Numbered from the stretch's first letter, positions 1-9,474 are shown. The stretch is 46,264 nt of DNA from Pseudomonadota bacterium (GCA_018241325.1 JAFEEB010000010.1:83268-129531); one strand, 5' to 3'. Notes: a model not told the origin generated them from the sequence alone. Translations and numbers: made by a program.

Positions 1-426
1 GCGTATCTGTACCACCAGCCCTGCCACGACCCGATGAAGCAGCAGGATTCGCTCAAGACCGTCAAGGCCCTGATCGGCGAGCAGGTCCTCAAGAGCGAGC
101 GCTGCTGCGGCGAGTCGGGCACGCTGGGCGTCACGCGGCCGGACATCTCCACGCAGGTGCGCTTTCGCAAGGAGCAGGAGATCAAGAAGGGCGAGGCCGC
201 CTTGCGCGCCAGCGGCGCCGTGGGCGAGCAGGCCAACGTCAAGATCCTGACCAGCTGCCCCAGCTGCCTGCAAGGGCTCAAGCGCTACGAGGACGACCTG
301 ACCAACGGCCTGCTGGAGGCCGACTACATCGTCATCGAGATGGCCCGCCACATCCTGGGTGAGGGCTGGCTGCCCGACTACGTGGCCCGCGCCAACGCCG
401 GCGGCATCGAGCGGGTGTTGGTTTGA
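1..426 (+). CDS. FAD-linked oxidase / Fe-S oxidoreductase, C-terminal part (5' end outside window)
   Basis: Partial gene: the reading frame is open from base 1 and ends at TGA 424-426. The visible 141 residues hold the cysteine-rich (CCG, PF02754-type) domain. It shows a 'HQPCHDP' segment, then 'CCGESGTLG', then 'TSCPSCLQG', which are cysteine clusters of the kind that bind Fe-S centres in glycolate oxidase GlpC/GlcF-like and heterodisulfide reductase-like proteins. In this family the domain forms the C terminus of large FAD-binding oxidoreductases with a 4Fe-4S module. The N-terminal flavin part is not in the window, so substrate and full architecture cannot be read here. The stop codon runs directly into a dispersed AT-rich repeat. 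Confidence 0.75.
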   Translation, partial: AYLYHQPCHDPMKQQDSLKTVKALIGEQVLKSERCCGESGTLGVTRPDISTQVRFRKEQEIKKGEAALRASGAVGEQANVKILTSCPSCLQGLKRYEDDLTNGLLEADYIVIEMARHILGEGWLPDYVARANAGGIERVLV

Positions 427-490
427 TGACTATAAAAACAGTAGCTGCCTACGCTTGATGGGCGGGCGCTACAGCCTGATTTTGCTTGAA
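427..490 (+). repeat. AT-rich dispersed repeat (family R2), flush with stop codon
   Basis: Starts directly after the TGA of the preceding gene with TGACTATAAAAACAGTAGC and continues as a GC-rich 'CTGC..ACGC' segment, then 'GCTTGAA'. Related sequence occurs near 9475, 16474, 33028, 37900 and 46136. Function unknown; its place in the 3' untranslated region suggests an RNA or terminator-like role. Confidence 0.6.
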
Positions 491-509
491 GCCGCCGGAC
501 CGGCCGCGG

Positions 510-1703
510 TCATGGCTCTGGGGCGGGCGAGGGCGGTGGCGCGGGCGAGGGCGGTGGCGGTGGCGCCGGAGTGCTCGCCGCCACCGGCGCCGGCGCCTCG
601 TCCTCGGCCACGCTGAACAGCGCCCAGGCGGCGACGAACAGCGCCGCGATCGCCGGGCCGATGACGAAGCCGTTGAGCCCAAAGAGCGAAATGCCGCCGA
701 TGGTGGACAGCAGCACCAGAAAGTCGGGCAGCTTGGTCTCCTTGCCCACCAGGATGGGGCGCAGCACGTTGTCCACCATGCCCATCACCCCCGCGCCCCA
801 CACCGCCAGGCCAACGCCCGAGGGCAGCGAGCCGGTGGCCATCAGGTAGATGGCGACTGGCGCCCACACCAGCGCCGCGCCCACGGCCGGCACCAGCGAC
901 AGCACCGCCATGGTCACGCCCCACAGCACCGCGCCGCCAATGCCCAGCACGGCGAACGCCATGCCGCCCAGCAGCCCCTGCACCAGCGCCACCACCACCG
1001 TGCCCTTGACGGTGGCGCGCACCACGGTGGCGAACTTGTGCAGCAGGTAATTCGTGTGCGCCGCCTGCATGGGCACGGCGCCGCGGATCATGCGCGCCAG
1101 ATCGCGCCCGTCGCGCAAAAAGAAAAACAGCAAGTACAGCGTGATCCCCAGGTTGACCATCACCAGCAGCGTGTTCTGTCCGATCGCCAGCGCCCGCGCC
1201 GTCAGCGCCTGGCCGCCTTGCACCAGGGCCGCCGACACCTTGTCCATCACGTCCTGCAGGCTGACCACCCCAAAGCGCCCCATCAGCCCATGCACCCAGG
1301 CCGGCAGCGCATCCACCACCTGCTGAAAATACGCGCGCAAGTCCAGCCCGCCGCTGCGCACGCGCTGGCTGAAGGCGGCCGCCTCGTCGATCATGGCGGC
1401 GATGATCAGGGTCAAAGGCACCACCACGATGAGCAGGCAGATCAGCAGCGTGCCGATGGCCGCCAGCGTGTCGTGCCCGCGCAGCTTCACGCACAGGCGC
1501 CGCTGCAGCGGCATGAACATCAGCGCCAGCACCATGGCCCAGAACACCGCGCCGAAAAACGGCGAGATGACCCAGCAAAAGGCCACGGTGACCCCCGTCA
1601 GCAAAAGCAGGAAGACGGCGCGTTGCAGGGCAGGGGAGTTCACGGTGGCGGGCTTGGGCAGCAATGGGTCCGAAAGGGTAGCAGATGCCCATGGCCGAGC
1701 CAT
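510..1703 (-). CDS. AI-2E family transporter (PerM/YdiK-like membrane protein)
   Basis: A polytopic inner-membrane protein of the AI-2E exporter family (PF01594). The sequence shows N-terminal hydrophobic segments ('VFLLLLTGVTVAFCWVI', 'VLALMFMPL'), a soluble middle part with 'WVHGLMGRFG', and C-terminal helices with the family-typical 'LRPILVGKETKLPDFLVLLS' followed by a 'GGISLFGLNGFVIGP' motif. Family members have been linked to autoinducer export or Na+/H+ exchange, but the substrate here is unknown. The start is uncertain: ATG at 1703 is used here, but GTG at 1643 (protein starting VNSPALQ) fits the usual family N terminus better. The C-terminal tail is proline-rich and partly made by an 18-nt tandem duplication (523-558). 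Confidence 0.85.
   Translation of the reverse strand: MARPWASATLSDPLLPKPATVNSPALQRAVFLLLLTGVTVAFCWVISPFFGAVFWAMVLALMFMPLQRRLCVKLRGHDTLAAIGTLLICLLIVVVPLTLIIAAMIDEAAAFSQRVRSGGLDLRAYFQQVVDALPAWVHGLMGRFGVVSLQDVMDKVSAALVQGGQALTARALAIGQNTLLVMVNLGITLYLLFFFLRDGRDLARMIRGAVPMQAAHTNYLLHKFATVVRATVKGTVVVALVQGLLGGMAFAVLGIGGAVLWGVTMAVLSLVPAVGAALVWAPVAIYLMATGSLPSGVGLAVWGAGVMGMVDNVLRPILVGKETKLPDFLVLLSTIGGISLFGLNGFVIGPAIAALFVAAWALFSVAEDEAPAPVAASTPAPPPPPSPAPPPSPAPEP
523..558. repeat. Perfect 18-nt tandem duplication in the 3' end of the AI-2E gene
   Basis: GCGGGCGAGGGCGGTGGC occurs at 523-540 and again at 541-558, followed by a partial third unit. On the minus strand it encodes the Pro/Ser/Ala-rich C-terminal tail. 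The length is likely variable between strains through slippage. Confidence 0.85.
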
Positions 1704-1783
1704 GGGTCCGAGCCGCCGCCGGCGGCGGGCCATGGCCGCGCGCGGCACAATGGGCCTCGCCTCTTGATGACTCACCCCCAGCG

Positions 1784-2245
1784 ATGACAACTCCCAGCCC
1801 TTCTCCCGTGGCCCAGAAGTCCGCCTCCGCACCGCCGCCCGAGGCCATCACCATCCACGCCAGGTCGCGCGTGCTGGAGCTGGTGTGGGCCGACGGCAGC
1901 CGCTATCGCGTGCCCTTCGAGCTGATGCGCGTGTACTCGCCCTCGGCCGAGGTCGCTGGCCATGGCCCCGGCCAGGAGGTGCTGCAAACCGGCAAGCGCG
2001 AGGTGCAGATCACGGCCATGAACCCCGTGGGCAACTACGCCGTGCAGCCGCGCTTTTCGGACGGGCACGAGAGCGGCATCTTCACCTGGGAATACCTGCG
2101 CCACCTGGGCGCCAACCAGGAGCAGCTGTGGCGCGACTACGAGGCCCGCTTGGCGGCCGCCGGCCGCGATCGCGACACGCCCATGCCCACGCTGGGCAAG
2201 GCGCCGGCCGCGCCGATGGTGTTTCATGCCAAGAAGCCGCGCTGA
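1784..2245 (+). CDS. DUF971 (gamma-butyrobetaine hydroxylase-like N-terminal domain) protein
   Basis: A 153-residue protein matching the DUF971/GBBH-like N-terminal domain (PF06155). It shows 'LELVWADGSRYRVPFELMR', then 'MNPVGNYAVQPRFSDGHESG' and 'IFTWEYLRHLG', all typical of stand-alone family members. ATG 1784 is chosen because earlier in-frame codons encode a non-family extension. Role unknown: the domain is found in enzymes and as a small protein next to Fe-S or ubiquinone genes. In related betaproteobacteria this gene commonly precedes ubiE; here ppc lies between them in the opposite orientation. Confidence 0.85.
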   Translation: MTTPSPSPVAQKSASAPPPEAITIHARSRVLELVWADGSRYRVPFELMRVYSPSAEVAGHGPGQEVLQTGKREVQITAMNPVGNYAVQPRFSDGHESGIFTWEYLRHLGANQEQLWRDYEARLAAAGRDRDTPMPTLGKAPAAPMVFHAKKPR

Positions 2246-2415
2246 GTCGTCTTCGAACAAGGCGATTGCGGCCGACTGCGATTCGAGCCCCACGGATCGG
2301 ACGGCTGCGGAGCAAGCCAGGCCAGTGACCGCCGCAGCCGGGCTTGGCCCGGTTGCTGGCGGTGCCCCCTGAAAGGGGGGAAGCGCAACAACGCGAAGCG
2401 TGTGGAGATTGGGGG
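2246..2415 (-). repeat. Dispersed repeat (family R1), abuts ppc stop codon
   Basis: The region between the DUF971 gene and ppc. Read on the minus strand it starts at the ppc TAA with CCCCCAATCTCCACACGC, then has a 'TTCCCCCCTTTCAGGGGGC' palindrome and a GC-rich tail with 'GCTTGCTCCGCAGCC'. It is a diverged relative of the copies at 17264, 17967 and 42478, and also lies exactly at a stop codon. It may act as the ppc terminator. Confidence 0.6.
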
Positions 2416-5295
2416 TTAGCCTGTATTGCGCAAGCCCGCCGCAATGCCGTTGATGCAGATGTGAATGCCCGTTTGCACGCGCTCGTCGCCGGGCGCAGCG
2501 CGCCAGCGGCGCAGCAGCTCCACCTGCAGGTGGTGCAGCGGGTCGATGTAGGGAAAGCGGTGGCGAATGGAGCGCGCCAGCGCCGGGTTGCCGGCCAGGC
2601 GGCTTTTCTCGCCGGTGATCTGCGTGAGGGCATCGACCGTGCGATGCCATTCGGCCTGGATGGCGGCAAACACCTTCTTGCGCAGGCGCGCGTCGGGCAC
2701 CAGCGCGCTGTAGCGCGCGGCCAGCGCCAAATCGCTCTTGGCCAGCACCATGTCCATGTTGGACAGCAGGGTGCTGAAAAACGGCCACTGGCGCTGCATT
2801 TTTTGCAGCAACGCCTGCTGTGCCTTCGGGTCTTTGCCGGCGGTGTGGATGAAGGCCTGCACGGCCGAGCCGAAGCCGTACCAGCCCGGCAAGGTGAGGC
2901 GGCACTGGCCCCAGCTGAAGCCCCAGGGAATGGCGCGCAAGTCCTCGATCTTCTGGTTGGCCTTGCGCGAGGCCGGGCGCGAGCCCAGGTTGAGCTGGGC
3001 GATCTCGCGAATCGGCGTGCCGTTGAAGAAATAGTCGGCAAAGCCCGGCGTCTCGTACACCAGGGCGCGATAGGCCGCCATGCTGGCGCGCGAGAGCTGC
3101 TCGGCCGCTTCCAGAAACGCCGGGCTGGCCGGCTTGGTGGGCTGCAATAGCGTGGCCTCCAGCGTGGCGGCCACAAGAGTCTCCAGGTTGCGCCGGCCGA
3201 TCTCGGGGTTGGCGTATTTGGAGGCAATGACCTCGCCCTGTTCGGTCAGGCGGATCTGCCCGCGCACGGTGCCCGGCGGTTGCGCCAGGATGGCCTGGTA
3301 GCTGGGCCCGCCGCCACGCCCCACGGTGCCGCCGCGGCCGTGGAACATGCGCAGGCGGATCGGCGCCCCCACGCTCACCGCTGCGCGCGGTTCGCTGCCC
3401 TCCAAGGGGGCTGCCGCACCTTGGGACGGCCCGGCGGTGCGGCCCGCGTTCATCTCGTCGAAGATTTGCACCAGCGCGATTTCGGCGCGGTACAGCTCCC
3501 AGTTGCTGGTGAAGATGCCGCCGTCCTTGTTGCTGTCGCTGTAGCCCAGCATGATGTCCTGCTCGGCCCCGCCGCGTTGCAGCAGCGTGGTGATGCCGGG
3601 CAGCTCGTAGTACTCGCGCATGATGGGCGCGGCGTTGCGCAAGTCTTCGATGGTCTCGAACAGCGGCACCACGATCAGGTCTGCATGACCGCCGGCATCC
3701 AATGTGCCTTGCATCAGGCCTGTTTCTTTTTGCAGCAGTAGCACTTCCAGCAAGTCGCTCACCGTCTCGGTGTGGCTGATGATGCAGTGGCGGATGGCCT
3801 CGGCGCCGTAGCGCTGGCGCAGGCGCAGGGCGGTTTCGAAGATGGCGATCTCGCCTTGCGTGTGCGCCGAATACGCCGCCCCCATCACGCGCAGCGGCCG
3901 CGCGTCGTTGAGCAGGCCCAGCAGCAGCGTGCGGCGCGCGTCCTCGGGCAGGGCGGCGTAGTCGGGGTGGATGCGCGCGGTGGCCAGCAGCTCGGCCACC
4001 ACGCGCTCGTGCTGGTCGGAGCTTTGGCGCAAATCCACCGTGGCCAGGTGAAAGCCGAACACCTCGACGGCGCGCATCAGCGGGCGCAGGCGCTCGGCGG
4101 CCAGCACGCCGGCGCGGTGCGATTGCAGCGAGGCGTCGATCACCTGCAAGTCGGCCAGGAAGTCGGCCGCGCTGGCATAGGCGTTTTGCGGCGCCACGGC
4201 GTGGCGCGCGGCCTCGCCGCCGGCCAGGTCCCGGAGCGTGGCGGCCAGGCGCGCGTAGATGCCGGTGAGCGCGCGGCGGTAGGGCTCGTCGCTGCGGTGT
4301 TCGCTGGTGTCGGGCGAGCGCGCGGCCAGTTGCCCCATGGCGGGCGAGACCTGCACCAGGTTGGCCGACAGGGACAGCTCGCGCCCCAGGTGGTGCACCT
4401 CCGTCAGGTAGTGGCGCAGCGCCACCTCGGCCTGGCGGCGCAGGGCCAGCGCCAGGGTGTCGGCGCCGACGTTGGGGTTGCCGTCGCGGTCGCCGCCGAT
4501 CCACTGCCCCATGCGCAGAAAGGGCGCCACGTGAGCCGCGCCGCCCAGCGCGTGCTCCAGCTCGGCATACAGCTTGGGGATTTCGCGCAGGAAGGTGGAC
4601 TCGTAGTAGGACAGGGCGTTTTCGATCTCGTCGGCCACCGTCAGCCTGGAAAAGCGCAGCAGCCGCGTCTGCCACAGCTGCGCCACGCGGGCGCGCAACT
4701 GCGCCTCGTTGGCGGCCAGCTCGCGCGGGGTCAGCGTGTCCTTGGCGGCGCCGGGCCGCTGGGCGCGCGCCTGGATGTCGTCGCGCTGGGCCAGCAGCTG
4801 GGCGATCTCGCGCTCGGCGTCCAGGATGCTCTTGCGCTGCACCTCGGTGGGGTGGGCGGTGAGCACCGGGGCCACGTAGGCACCGGCCAGGGTCTGCACG
4901 ATGCGCGCATCGCTCAGCCCGGCGCGGCGAAGGCGCGTGAAGGCCACCTCGATGCTGCCCTCCTGGCTGCTGCCGGCGCGCTCGTGCACGGCGCGGCGGC
5001 GGATGTGATGGCGGTCCTCGGCCAGGTTGGCGAGGTGGCTGAAGTAGGTGAAGGCGCGGATCACGCTCACCGTCTGGTCGCCGCTGAGCGAGGTCAGCAG
5101 TTTCTTGAGCGCCCGGTCGGCGCGCGGGTCGGCGTCGCGGCGATACGCCACCGACAGCTGGCGCACCTGCTCGACCGTGTCGTAGGCGCTGGCGCCCTCC
5201 TGCTCGCGAATCACGTCACCCAGGATGCGCCCGAGCAGGCGAATGTCCAGGGTCAGCGGGAGTTCCTTGTCGGCTTTGCGGGCGCTGGGTGTCAT
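2416..5295 (-). CDS. ppc: Phosphoenolpyruvate carboxylase
   Basis: Converts phosphoenolpyruvate and bicarbonate to oxaloacetate, an anaplerotic cytoplasmic reaction. The 959 residues carry the family signatures: '[13 protein letters not shown]' (catalytic His about 148), '[10 protein letters not shown]', '[10 protein letters not shown]', the mobile loop '[15 protein letters not shown]' near residue 648, and the C-terminal '..GLRNTG' that binds the allosteric site. It is longer than the roughly 880-residue E. coli enzyme. Part of the difference is an alanine/proline/serine-rich in-frame insert of about 28 residues at roughly 617-644, just before the FHGRGG loop, encoded by a repeat-like palindromic segment (3366-3446). 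The catalytic motifs are intact, so it is probably active. It faces its neighbours and separates DUF971 from ubiE. Confidence 0.96.
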   Translation of the reverse strand: MTPSARKADKELPLTLDIRLLGRILGDVIREQEGASAYDTVEQVRQLSVAYRRDADPRADRALKKLLTSLSGDQTVSVIRAFTYFSHLANLAEDRHHIRRRAVHERAGSSQEGSIEVAFTRLRRAGLSDARIVQTLAGAYVAPVLTAHPTEVQRKSILDAEREIAQLLAQRDDIQARAQRPGAAKDTLTPRELAANEAQLRARVAQLWQTRLLRFSRLTVADEIENALSYYESTFLREIPKLYAELEHALGGAAHVAPFLRMGQWIGGDRDGNPNVGADTLALALRRQAEVALRHYLTEVHHLGRELSLSANLVQVSPAMGQLAARSPDTSEHRSDEPYRRALTGIYARLAATLRDLAGGEAARHAVAPQNAYASAADFLADLQVIDASLQSHRAGVLAAERLRPLMRAVEVFGFHLATVDLRQSSDQHERVVAELLATARIHPDYAALPEDARRTLLLGLLNDARPLRVMGAAYSAHTQGEIAIFETALRLRQRYGAEAIRHCIISHTETVSDLLEVLLLQKETGLMQGTLDAGGHADLIVVPLFETIEDLRNAAPIMREYYELPGITTLLQRGGAEQDIMLGYSDSNKDGGIFTSNWELYRAEIALVQIFDEMNAGRTAGPSQGAAAPLEGSEPRAAVSVGAPIRLRMFHGRGGTVGRGGGPSYQAILAQPPGTVRGQIRLTEQGEVIASKYANPEIGRRNLETLVAATLEATLLQPTKPASPAFLEAAEQLSRASMAAYRALVYETPGFADYFFNGTPIREIAQLNLGSRPASRKANQKIEDLRAIPWGFSWGQCRLTLPGWYGFGSAVQAFIHTAGKDPKAQQALLQKMQRQWPFFSTLLSNMDMVLAKSDLALAARYSALVPDARLRKKVFAAIQAEWHRTVDALTQITGEKSRLAGNPALARSIRHRFPYIDPLHHLQVELLRRWRAAPGDERVQTGIHICINGIAAGLRNTG
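3366..3446. repeat. Palindromic repeat-like insert within ppc coding sequence
   Basis: The segment holds 'GCCCTCCAAGGGGGC' (3397-3411) and an 8-bp inverted repeat GCCGCACC (3413-3420) / GGTGCGGC (3436-3443). It resembles the CCCTCCAAGGGGGC-type intergenic repeats common in Comamonadaceae. It keeps the ppc frame open and adds about 28 residues. That it is a transposed repeat is inferred from composition and from the otherwise conserved flanks. Confidence 0.55.
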
Positions 5296-5417
5296 GGCGG
5301 GTCGAAGGCGGGCCGGGTCGGCGCGGTGGCTGCGCTACAGTTGAATATGGGTCGGCGCCGATGCGCGGCAACGCGAGAGCGCCGACCGCACTGGGGGCGA
5401 GACGCATCGTAGCGCCT

Positions 5418-5432
5418 TCGATCGACGATCGA
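5418..5432. promoter_or_regulatory. Short palindrome upstream of ubiE
   Basis: TCGATCGACGATCGA has 7-bp arms around one base, 19 bases before the ubiE ATG and within the 155-bp gap shared with the divergent ppc. It could be an operator or a small hairpin in the leader; no regulator can be named. Confidence 0.3.
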
Positions 5433-5450
5433 CATATCGAACGGGTTGTC

Positions 5451-6185
5451 ATGACCAGCACGCATTTTGGATACGAGACGGTGGACGAGCAGGACAAGGC
5501 GCGGCGCGTGCGCGGCGTGTTCGACTCGGTCGCCACGCGCTACGACCTGATGAACGACCTGATGTCCGGCGGCCTGCACCGGCTGTGGAAGCGCTACACA
5601 ATCATGGTGGCCAACCCGCAGCCCGGCCAGCGCGTGCTGGACATTGCCGGCGGCACGGGCGACTTGGCGCTGGCTTTCGCCAAAAAGGTGGGTCCCACCG
5701 GCCAGGTGGTGCACACCGACATCAACGAAGCCATGCTGCGCACCGGGCGCGACCGCCTGCTGGACGCCGGCGTGATCCTGCCCACCACGGTGTGCGACGC
5801 CGAGCATTTGCCCTTTGCCGACGGCCATTTCGATCGGGTCAGCGTGGCTTTCGGCCTGCGCAACATGACGCACAAGGACGCCGCGCTGCGCGAGATGGCG
5901 CGCGTGCTCAAGGTGGGCGGCCGGCTGCTGGTGCTGGAGTTTTCGCAGGTGGCCGCGCCGCTGCGCAAGGCCTACGACCTGTATTCCTTCAGCGTGCTGC
6001 CGCGGCTGGGCCGGCTGGTGGCGGGCGACGCCGACAGTTACCGCTACCTGGCCGAGTCGATCCGCATGCACCCCGGCCAGGCGGAACTAAAGGCCTTGAT
6101 GAAGGTCAATGGCTTCGGCCACGTCGATTTTCACAACCTGAGCGGCGGCGTGGTGGCGCTTCACGTGGGCATCAAGTGCGCTTGA
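5451..6185 (+). CDS. ubiE: Demethylmenaquinone / 2-methoxy-6-polyprenyl-1,4-benzoquinol methyltransferase
   Basis: The SAM-dependent C-methyltransferase of ubiquinone (and, where present, menaquinone) synthesis. The 244 residues match UbiE along their length: '[19 protein letters not shown]' near the N terminus, SAM-binding 'DIAGGTGD' at 64-71, '[20 protein letters not shown]', 'LEFS', and '[13 protein letters not shown]'. ATG 5451 gives the usual family start with few residues before the first motif. It opens a same-strand run with the Tim44-like, SCP2-like and ubiB genes, so it is probably a ubiquinone operon. Confidence 0.96.
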   Translation: MTSTHFGYETVDEQDKARRVRGVFDSVATRYDLMNDLMSGGLHRLWKRYTIMVANPQPGQRVLDIAGGTGDLALAFAKKVGPTGQVVHTDINEAMLRTGRDRLLDAGVILPTTVCDAEHLPFADGHFDRVSVAFGLRNMTHKDAALREMARVLKVGGRLLVLEFSQVAAPLRKAYDLYSFSVLPRLGRLVAGDADSYRYLAESIRMHPGQAELKALMKVNGFGHVDFHNLSGGVVALHVGIKCA

Positions 6186-6260
6186 CGTCTGTTCATTTTT
6201 CGCGTGTTCGGGCACAATGGCCCTGCTTTCCATCCATCTGACCTTGGGAGATCACCTCGG

Positions 6261-7235
6261 ATGAAATTCAATCAATTCCTGTCCCGCCTGATGACGGTGC
6301 TGCTGGCGGTGTTCCTGGTGGGCGCCTTCACCTTCGAGGCCGAAGCCAAGCGCATGGGCGGCGGGGGCTCCTTCGGGCGCCAGTCCAGCAACGTCACCCA
6401 GCGCCAGGCCACGCCGGCAACGCCCAGCCAGGCCACCAATGCCGCCAATACGGCCGGTGCCGCCGGTGCCGCGACCGCGCGCAAGCCCTGGGCGGGCATG
6501 CTGGGCGGGCTGGCCGCCGGCCTGGGCCTGGCCTGGCTGGCCCATTCGCTGGGCCTGGGCGCCGGTTTTGCCAACATCCTGCTGATCGGCCTGCTGGTGC
6601 TGGCGGCGTTTGCGGTCGTGGGCATGCTGCGGCGCGCACGCCAGGGTGGTGCGACGGCTCCCACCATGGCCTACCAGGGCGTCGGCGCGGCCCACCCCGT
6701 GACGCCGCCGCAGTACAACCCCACCAAGGTGGGCAACGACGCGTCGGCGCGCCCCTGGGAGTCCCAGGCGGCAGCCTTCGACGGCGGCGCGCCGGTGGGC
6801 GGCGGCTCCATGATCGGCTCGGCCTTGAAGGGCGCGCAAAGCTGGGGCATTCCGTCCGACTTCGATGTCGCCGGCTTCACCGAAGCGGCCAAGCGCAACT
6901 TCATGTCGCTGCAGCGCGCCTGGGACGGCTCGGACATCCCGACGCTGCGCGCCATGATGACCGACGAGATGCTGGCCGAGATCCAGGGCCAGCTGGCCGA
7001 GCGCGAGCGCACGGCCCCCGGCCAGGTCAACGTCACCGAGGTGAACATGCTCGAGGCGCAGCTGCTGGGCATCGAGGAGCAGGGCGACGTGTACATGGCC
7101 AGCGTCGAGTTCAGCGGCATGATCCGCGAGGACGCCTCGGCCGGCCCCAGCCCGTTCCGCGAAGTGTGGAACATGACCAAGCCCACGAACGGCCGCGGCG
7201 GCTGGCTGGTGGCGGGGGTGCAGGCGCTGCAATGA
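6261..7235 (+). CDS. Tim44-like domain membrane protein
   Basis: A 324-residue protein with an N-terminal signal-like segment ('LMTVLLAVFLVGAFTFEAEA'), a Gly/Ser/Gln-rich stretch, a transmembrane pair near residues 80-125 ('ANILLIGLLVLAAFAVVGML') and a C-terminal Tim44-like domain (PF04280, about 200-324) with 'FMSLQRAWDGSDIPTLRAMM'. In mitochondria Tim44 anchors the import motor. The bacterial homologues are of unclear function but sit next to ubi genes in betaproteobacteria. ATG 6261 is preceded by GGGAG at 6247 and gives the hydrophobic signal directly. Followed by a strong hairpin (7277-7301). Confidence 0.85.
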   Translation: MKFNQFLSRLMTVLLAVFLVGAFTFEAEAKRMGGGGSFGRQSSNVTQRQATPATPSQATNAANTAGAAGAATARKPWAGMLGGLAAGLGLAWLAHSLGLGAGFANILLIGLLVLAAFAVVGMLRRARQGGATAPTMAYQGVGAAHPVTPPQYNPTKVGNDASARPWESQAAAFDGGAPVGGGSMIGSALKGAQSWGIPSDFDVAGFTEAAKRNFMSLQRAWDGSDIPTLRAMMTDEMLAEIQGQLAERERTAPGQVNVTEVNMLEAQLLGIEEQGDVYMASVEFSGMIREDASAGPSPFREVWNMTKPTNGRGGWLVAGVQALQ

Positions 7236-7276
7236 CCCGATGCCGCGTGTCGCGCGGCCTTGGTCACACCCCACCC

Positions 7277-7301
7277 AAGGGCCCCGATTTCGGGGCCCTT
7301 T
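7277..7301 (+). terminator. Intrinsic terminator-like hairpin
   Basis: AAGGGCCCCG / CGGGGCCCTT forms a perfect 10-bp stem with a 4-base loop, followed by a short T run. It lies 40 bases after the Tim44-like gene and before the SCP2-like gene. It may reduce read-through between the two halves of the ubi cluster. Confidence 0.7.
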
Positions 7302-7364
7302 GTCATGGCGCGCCGGGCCGGTGCCCGGCCGCGGCCAGGCCATTTGTCATCAATAATCACGGCC

Positions 7365-7907
7365 ATGAACATGAAGTCTCCCTTTTCCGCCGTTGCCGAG
7401 GGCCTGGCCAAGCTGGGCGCCGGCCTGAAGGCGCCTGACTGGCTGGTCGATGAAACGCAGCACCGCCTGGTGCTGTTTCTCAATCACGTGCTGATGCAAG
7501 AGCCCGAGGCGCAGGCGCGGCTGGCGCGCCAGCAGGGGCGGGTGGTCAAGCTGCAATGGGGCGACTTCTGGATGCAGCTGGCGGTCACGCCCGCCGGCCT
7601 GTGCGAGCGTGCGCCGGCGGCCGAGCCGGACTTGCTGCTGACGGTGACCGACGCGACGCCCCTGGGTTTGCTCAAGGATGCGTTGCGCGGCGACAAGCCG
7701 GGCGTGCGCATCGAGGGCGACGTGCAATTGGCCGCCGAGGTGAGCTGGCTGATCGACCACGTGCGCTGGGACGCCGAAGAAGACCTCTCGCGCCTGGTCG
7801 GCGACGCGCCGGCGCACACCCTGGCGGGCATCGGCCGCGCCATGGCGCAGGCCTTGCGCCAGCTGGCGGCCCGGCTGCCCGGCGCCGGCAAAGCGGCCCA
7901 TTCGTGA
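7365..7907 (+). CDS. SCP2-domain ubiquinone biosynthesis accessory factor (UbiJ-like)
   Basis: A 180-residue soluble protein with a sterol-carrier-protein-2-like fold signature: '[19 protein letters not shown]', '[18 protein letters not shown]', '[20 protein letters not shown]' and '[13 protein letters not shown]'. This resembles UbiJ, the lipid-binding accessory factor that organises the Ubi complex in E. coli. It lies between ubiE and ubiB, as ubiJ does in E. coli, and its TGA overlaps the ubiB ATG by one base, so translation is probably coupled. The ATG at 7371 is an alternative start. Confidence 0.82.
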   Translation: MNMKSPFSAVAEGLAKLGAGLKAPDWLVDETQHRLVLFLNHVLMQEPEAQARLARQQGRVVKLQWGDFWMQLAVTPAGLCERAPAAEPDLLLTVTDATPLGLLKDALRGDKPGVRIEGDVQLAAEVSWLIDHVRWDAEEDLSRLVGDAPAHTLAGIGRAMAQALRQLAARLPGAGKAAHS

Positions 7908-9472
7908 TGCGCCTGACGCGCGCCGTCACGATCGTGTGGGTGGCCTTGCGCCACGGCCTGGACGAGTTGGTGCTGACCAGTTTCCAGCACCCCGGCCTGC
8001 GGCTGCTGGGGCGCATGGTCCGGATGGGGCGCGACCTGTCCGCCCCGCGCGGCCAGCGCCTGCGCGAGGCGCTGGAGCAGCTGGGCCCCATCTTCGTCAA
8101 GTTCGGCCAGGTGCTGTCCACCCGGCGCGACCTGCTGCCGCTGGACATCGCCGATGAGCTGGCGCTGCTGCAAGACCGCGTGCCGCCGTTTCCGGCCGAG
8201 GTGGCGATGGCCACCATCGAGCGCGCGTTTCGCAAGCCGGTGGACCAACTGTTCACCCGGTTCGAGCGGGTGCCGGTGGCCAGCGCCTCGATCGCGCAGG
8301 TGCACTTTGCGACCTTGGTGGACAAGGCAGGGCGCGAGCGCGACGTGGCCGTGAAGGTGCTGCGCCCGGGCATGCTCAAGGTCATCGAGCAGGATTTGCA
8401 GCTGATCCGCATGATGGCCGGCTGGATCGAGCGGCTGTCGGCCGACGGCAAGCGCCTCAAGCCGCGCGAGGTGGTGGGCGAGTTCGACAAATATCTGCAC
8501 GACGAGCTGGACCTGGTGCGCGAGGCCGCCAGCGCCGCGCAGCTGCGCCGCAACATGGCGGGGCTGGACTTGGTTCTGATCCCCGAGATGATCTGGGATT
8601 TGTGCCGCTCCGACGTGATCGTGATGGAGCGCATGAGCGGCATCCCCATCGGCCAGGTCGATCGCCTGCGCGAGGCGAACGTGGACATCCCCAAGCTGGC
8701 GCGCGACGGCGTGACCATCTTCTTCACCCAGGTGTTTCGCGACGGGTTTTTCCATGCCGACATGCACCCGGGCAACATCATGGTCAGTGTCGAGCCGGGC
8801 ACCTTCGGGCGCTACATCTCGCTGGACTTCGGCATCGTCGGCACGCTCACCGAGTACGACAAGGAATACTTGGCGCAGAACTTCACCGCCTTCTTCCGGC
8901 GCGACTACAAGCGCGTGGCCGAGCTGCACGTGGAAAGCGGCTGGGTGCCCCGGGACACGCGCATCGACGAGCTCGAATCGGCCATCCGCAGCGTGTGCGA
9001 GCCCTACTTCGACCGCCCGCTCAAGGACATCTCGCTGGGCATGGTGCTGATGCGGCTGTTTCAGACCTCGCGGCGCTTTCACGTCGAAATCCAGCCGCAG
9101 CTGGTGCTGCTGCAAAAGACGCTGCTCAACATCGAGGGGCTGGGGCGCGAACTCGATCCCGAGCTGGACCTGTGGAGCACGGCCAAGCCCTTCCTCGAAA
9201 AGTGGATGCTCGAGCAGGTCGGGCCCAAGCGCCTGTGGCGCGAGCTGCGCCAGCAGGCGCCGTACTACGCCCGCATGCTGCCCGACCTGCCGCGCCTGCT
9301 GCACGAATACCTGCGCCAGAACACCCGCGAGGCGCCCGATGCCGAGCTGCGCCTGTTGCTCGCCGAGCAGCGGCGCACCAACCGCCTGCTGCAGGCGCTG
9401 CTGTACGCCGTCGCCGGCTTCGTGCTGGGGCTGATCGTCATGCAGATCCTGGTGCGGGTGCTGATTTTCTGA
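7907..9472 (+). CDS. ubiB: Ubiquinone biosynthesis regulatory protein kinase UbiB
   Basis: A member of the atypical ABC1/ADCK kinase-like family needed for ubiquinone synthesis. The 521 residues show the family KxGQ motif ('[16 protein letters not shown]', about residues 63-78), the alanine-rich loop '[10 protein letters not shown]', the catalytic lysine region '[10 protein letters not shown]', '[13 protein letters not shown]', the metal-binding 'DFGIVG', and a hydrophobic C terminus ('[21 protein letters not shown]' region) that anchors it in the inner membrane. The ATG overlaps the preceding TGA. It ends the ubi operon and is followed by a reversed R2 repeat. Confidence 0.96.
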   Translation: MRLTRAVTIVWVALRHGLDELVLTSFQHPGLRLLGRMVRMGRDLSAPRGQRLREALEQLGPIFVKFGQVLSTRRDLLPLDIADELALLQDRVPPFPAEVAMATIERAFRKPVDQLFTRFERVPVASASIAQVHFATLVDKAGRERDVAVKVLRPGMLKVIEQDLQLIRMMAGWIERLSADGKRLKPREVVGEFDKYLHDELDLVREAASAAQLRRNMAGLDLVLIPEMIWDLCRSDVIVMERMSGIPIGQVDRLREANVDIPKLARDGVTIFFTQVFRDGFFHADMHPGNIMVSVEPGTFGRYISLDFGIVGTLTEYDKEYLAQNFTAFFRRDYKRVAELHVESGWVPRDTRIDELESAIRSVCEPYFDRPLKDISLGMVLMRLFQTSRRFHVEIQPQLVLLQKTLLNIEGLGRELDPELDLWSTAKPFLEKWMLEQVGPKRLWRELRQQAPYYARMLPDLPRLLHEYLRQNTREAPDAELRLLLAEQRRTNRLLQALLYAVAGFVLGLIVMQILVRVLIF

Positions 9473-9474
9473 AT

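Noticed and set aside
1772-4675. A 967-codon open frame on the minus strand in another frame than ppc
   Set aside because: Its translation is low-complexity Arg/Ala/Gly/Pro-rich and matches no family. It is a shadow of ppc caused by high GC content.
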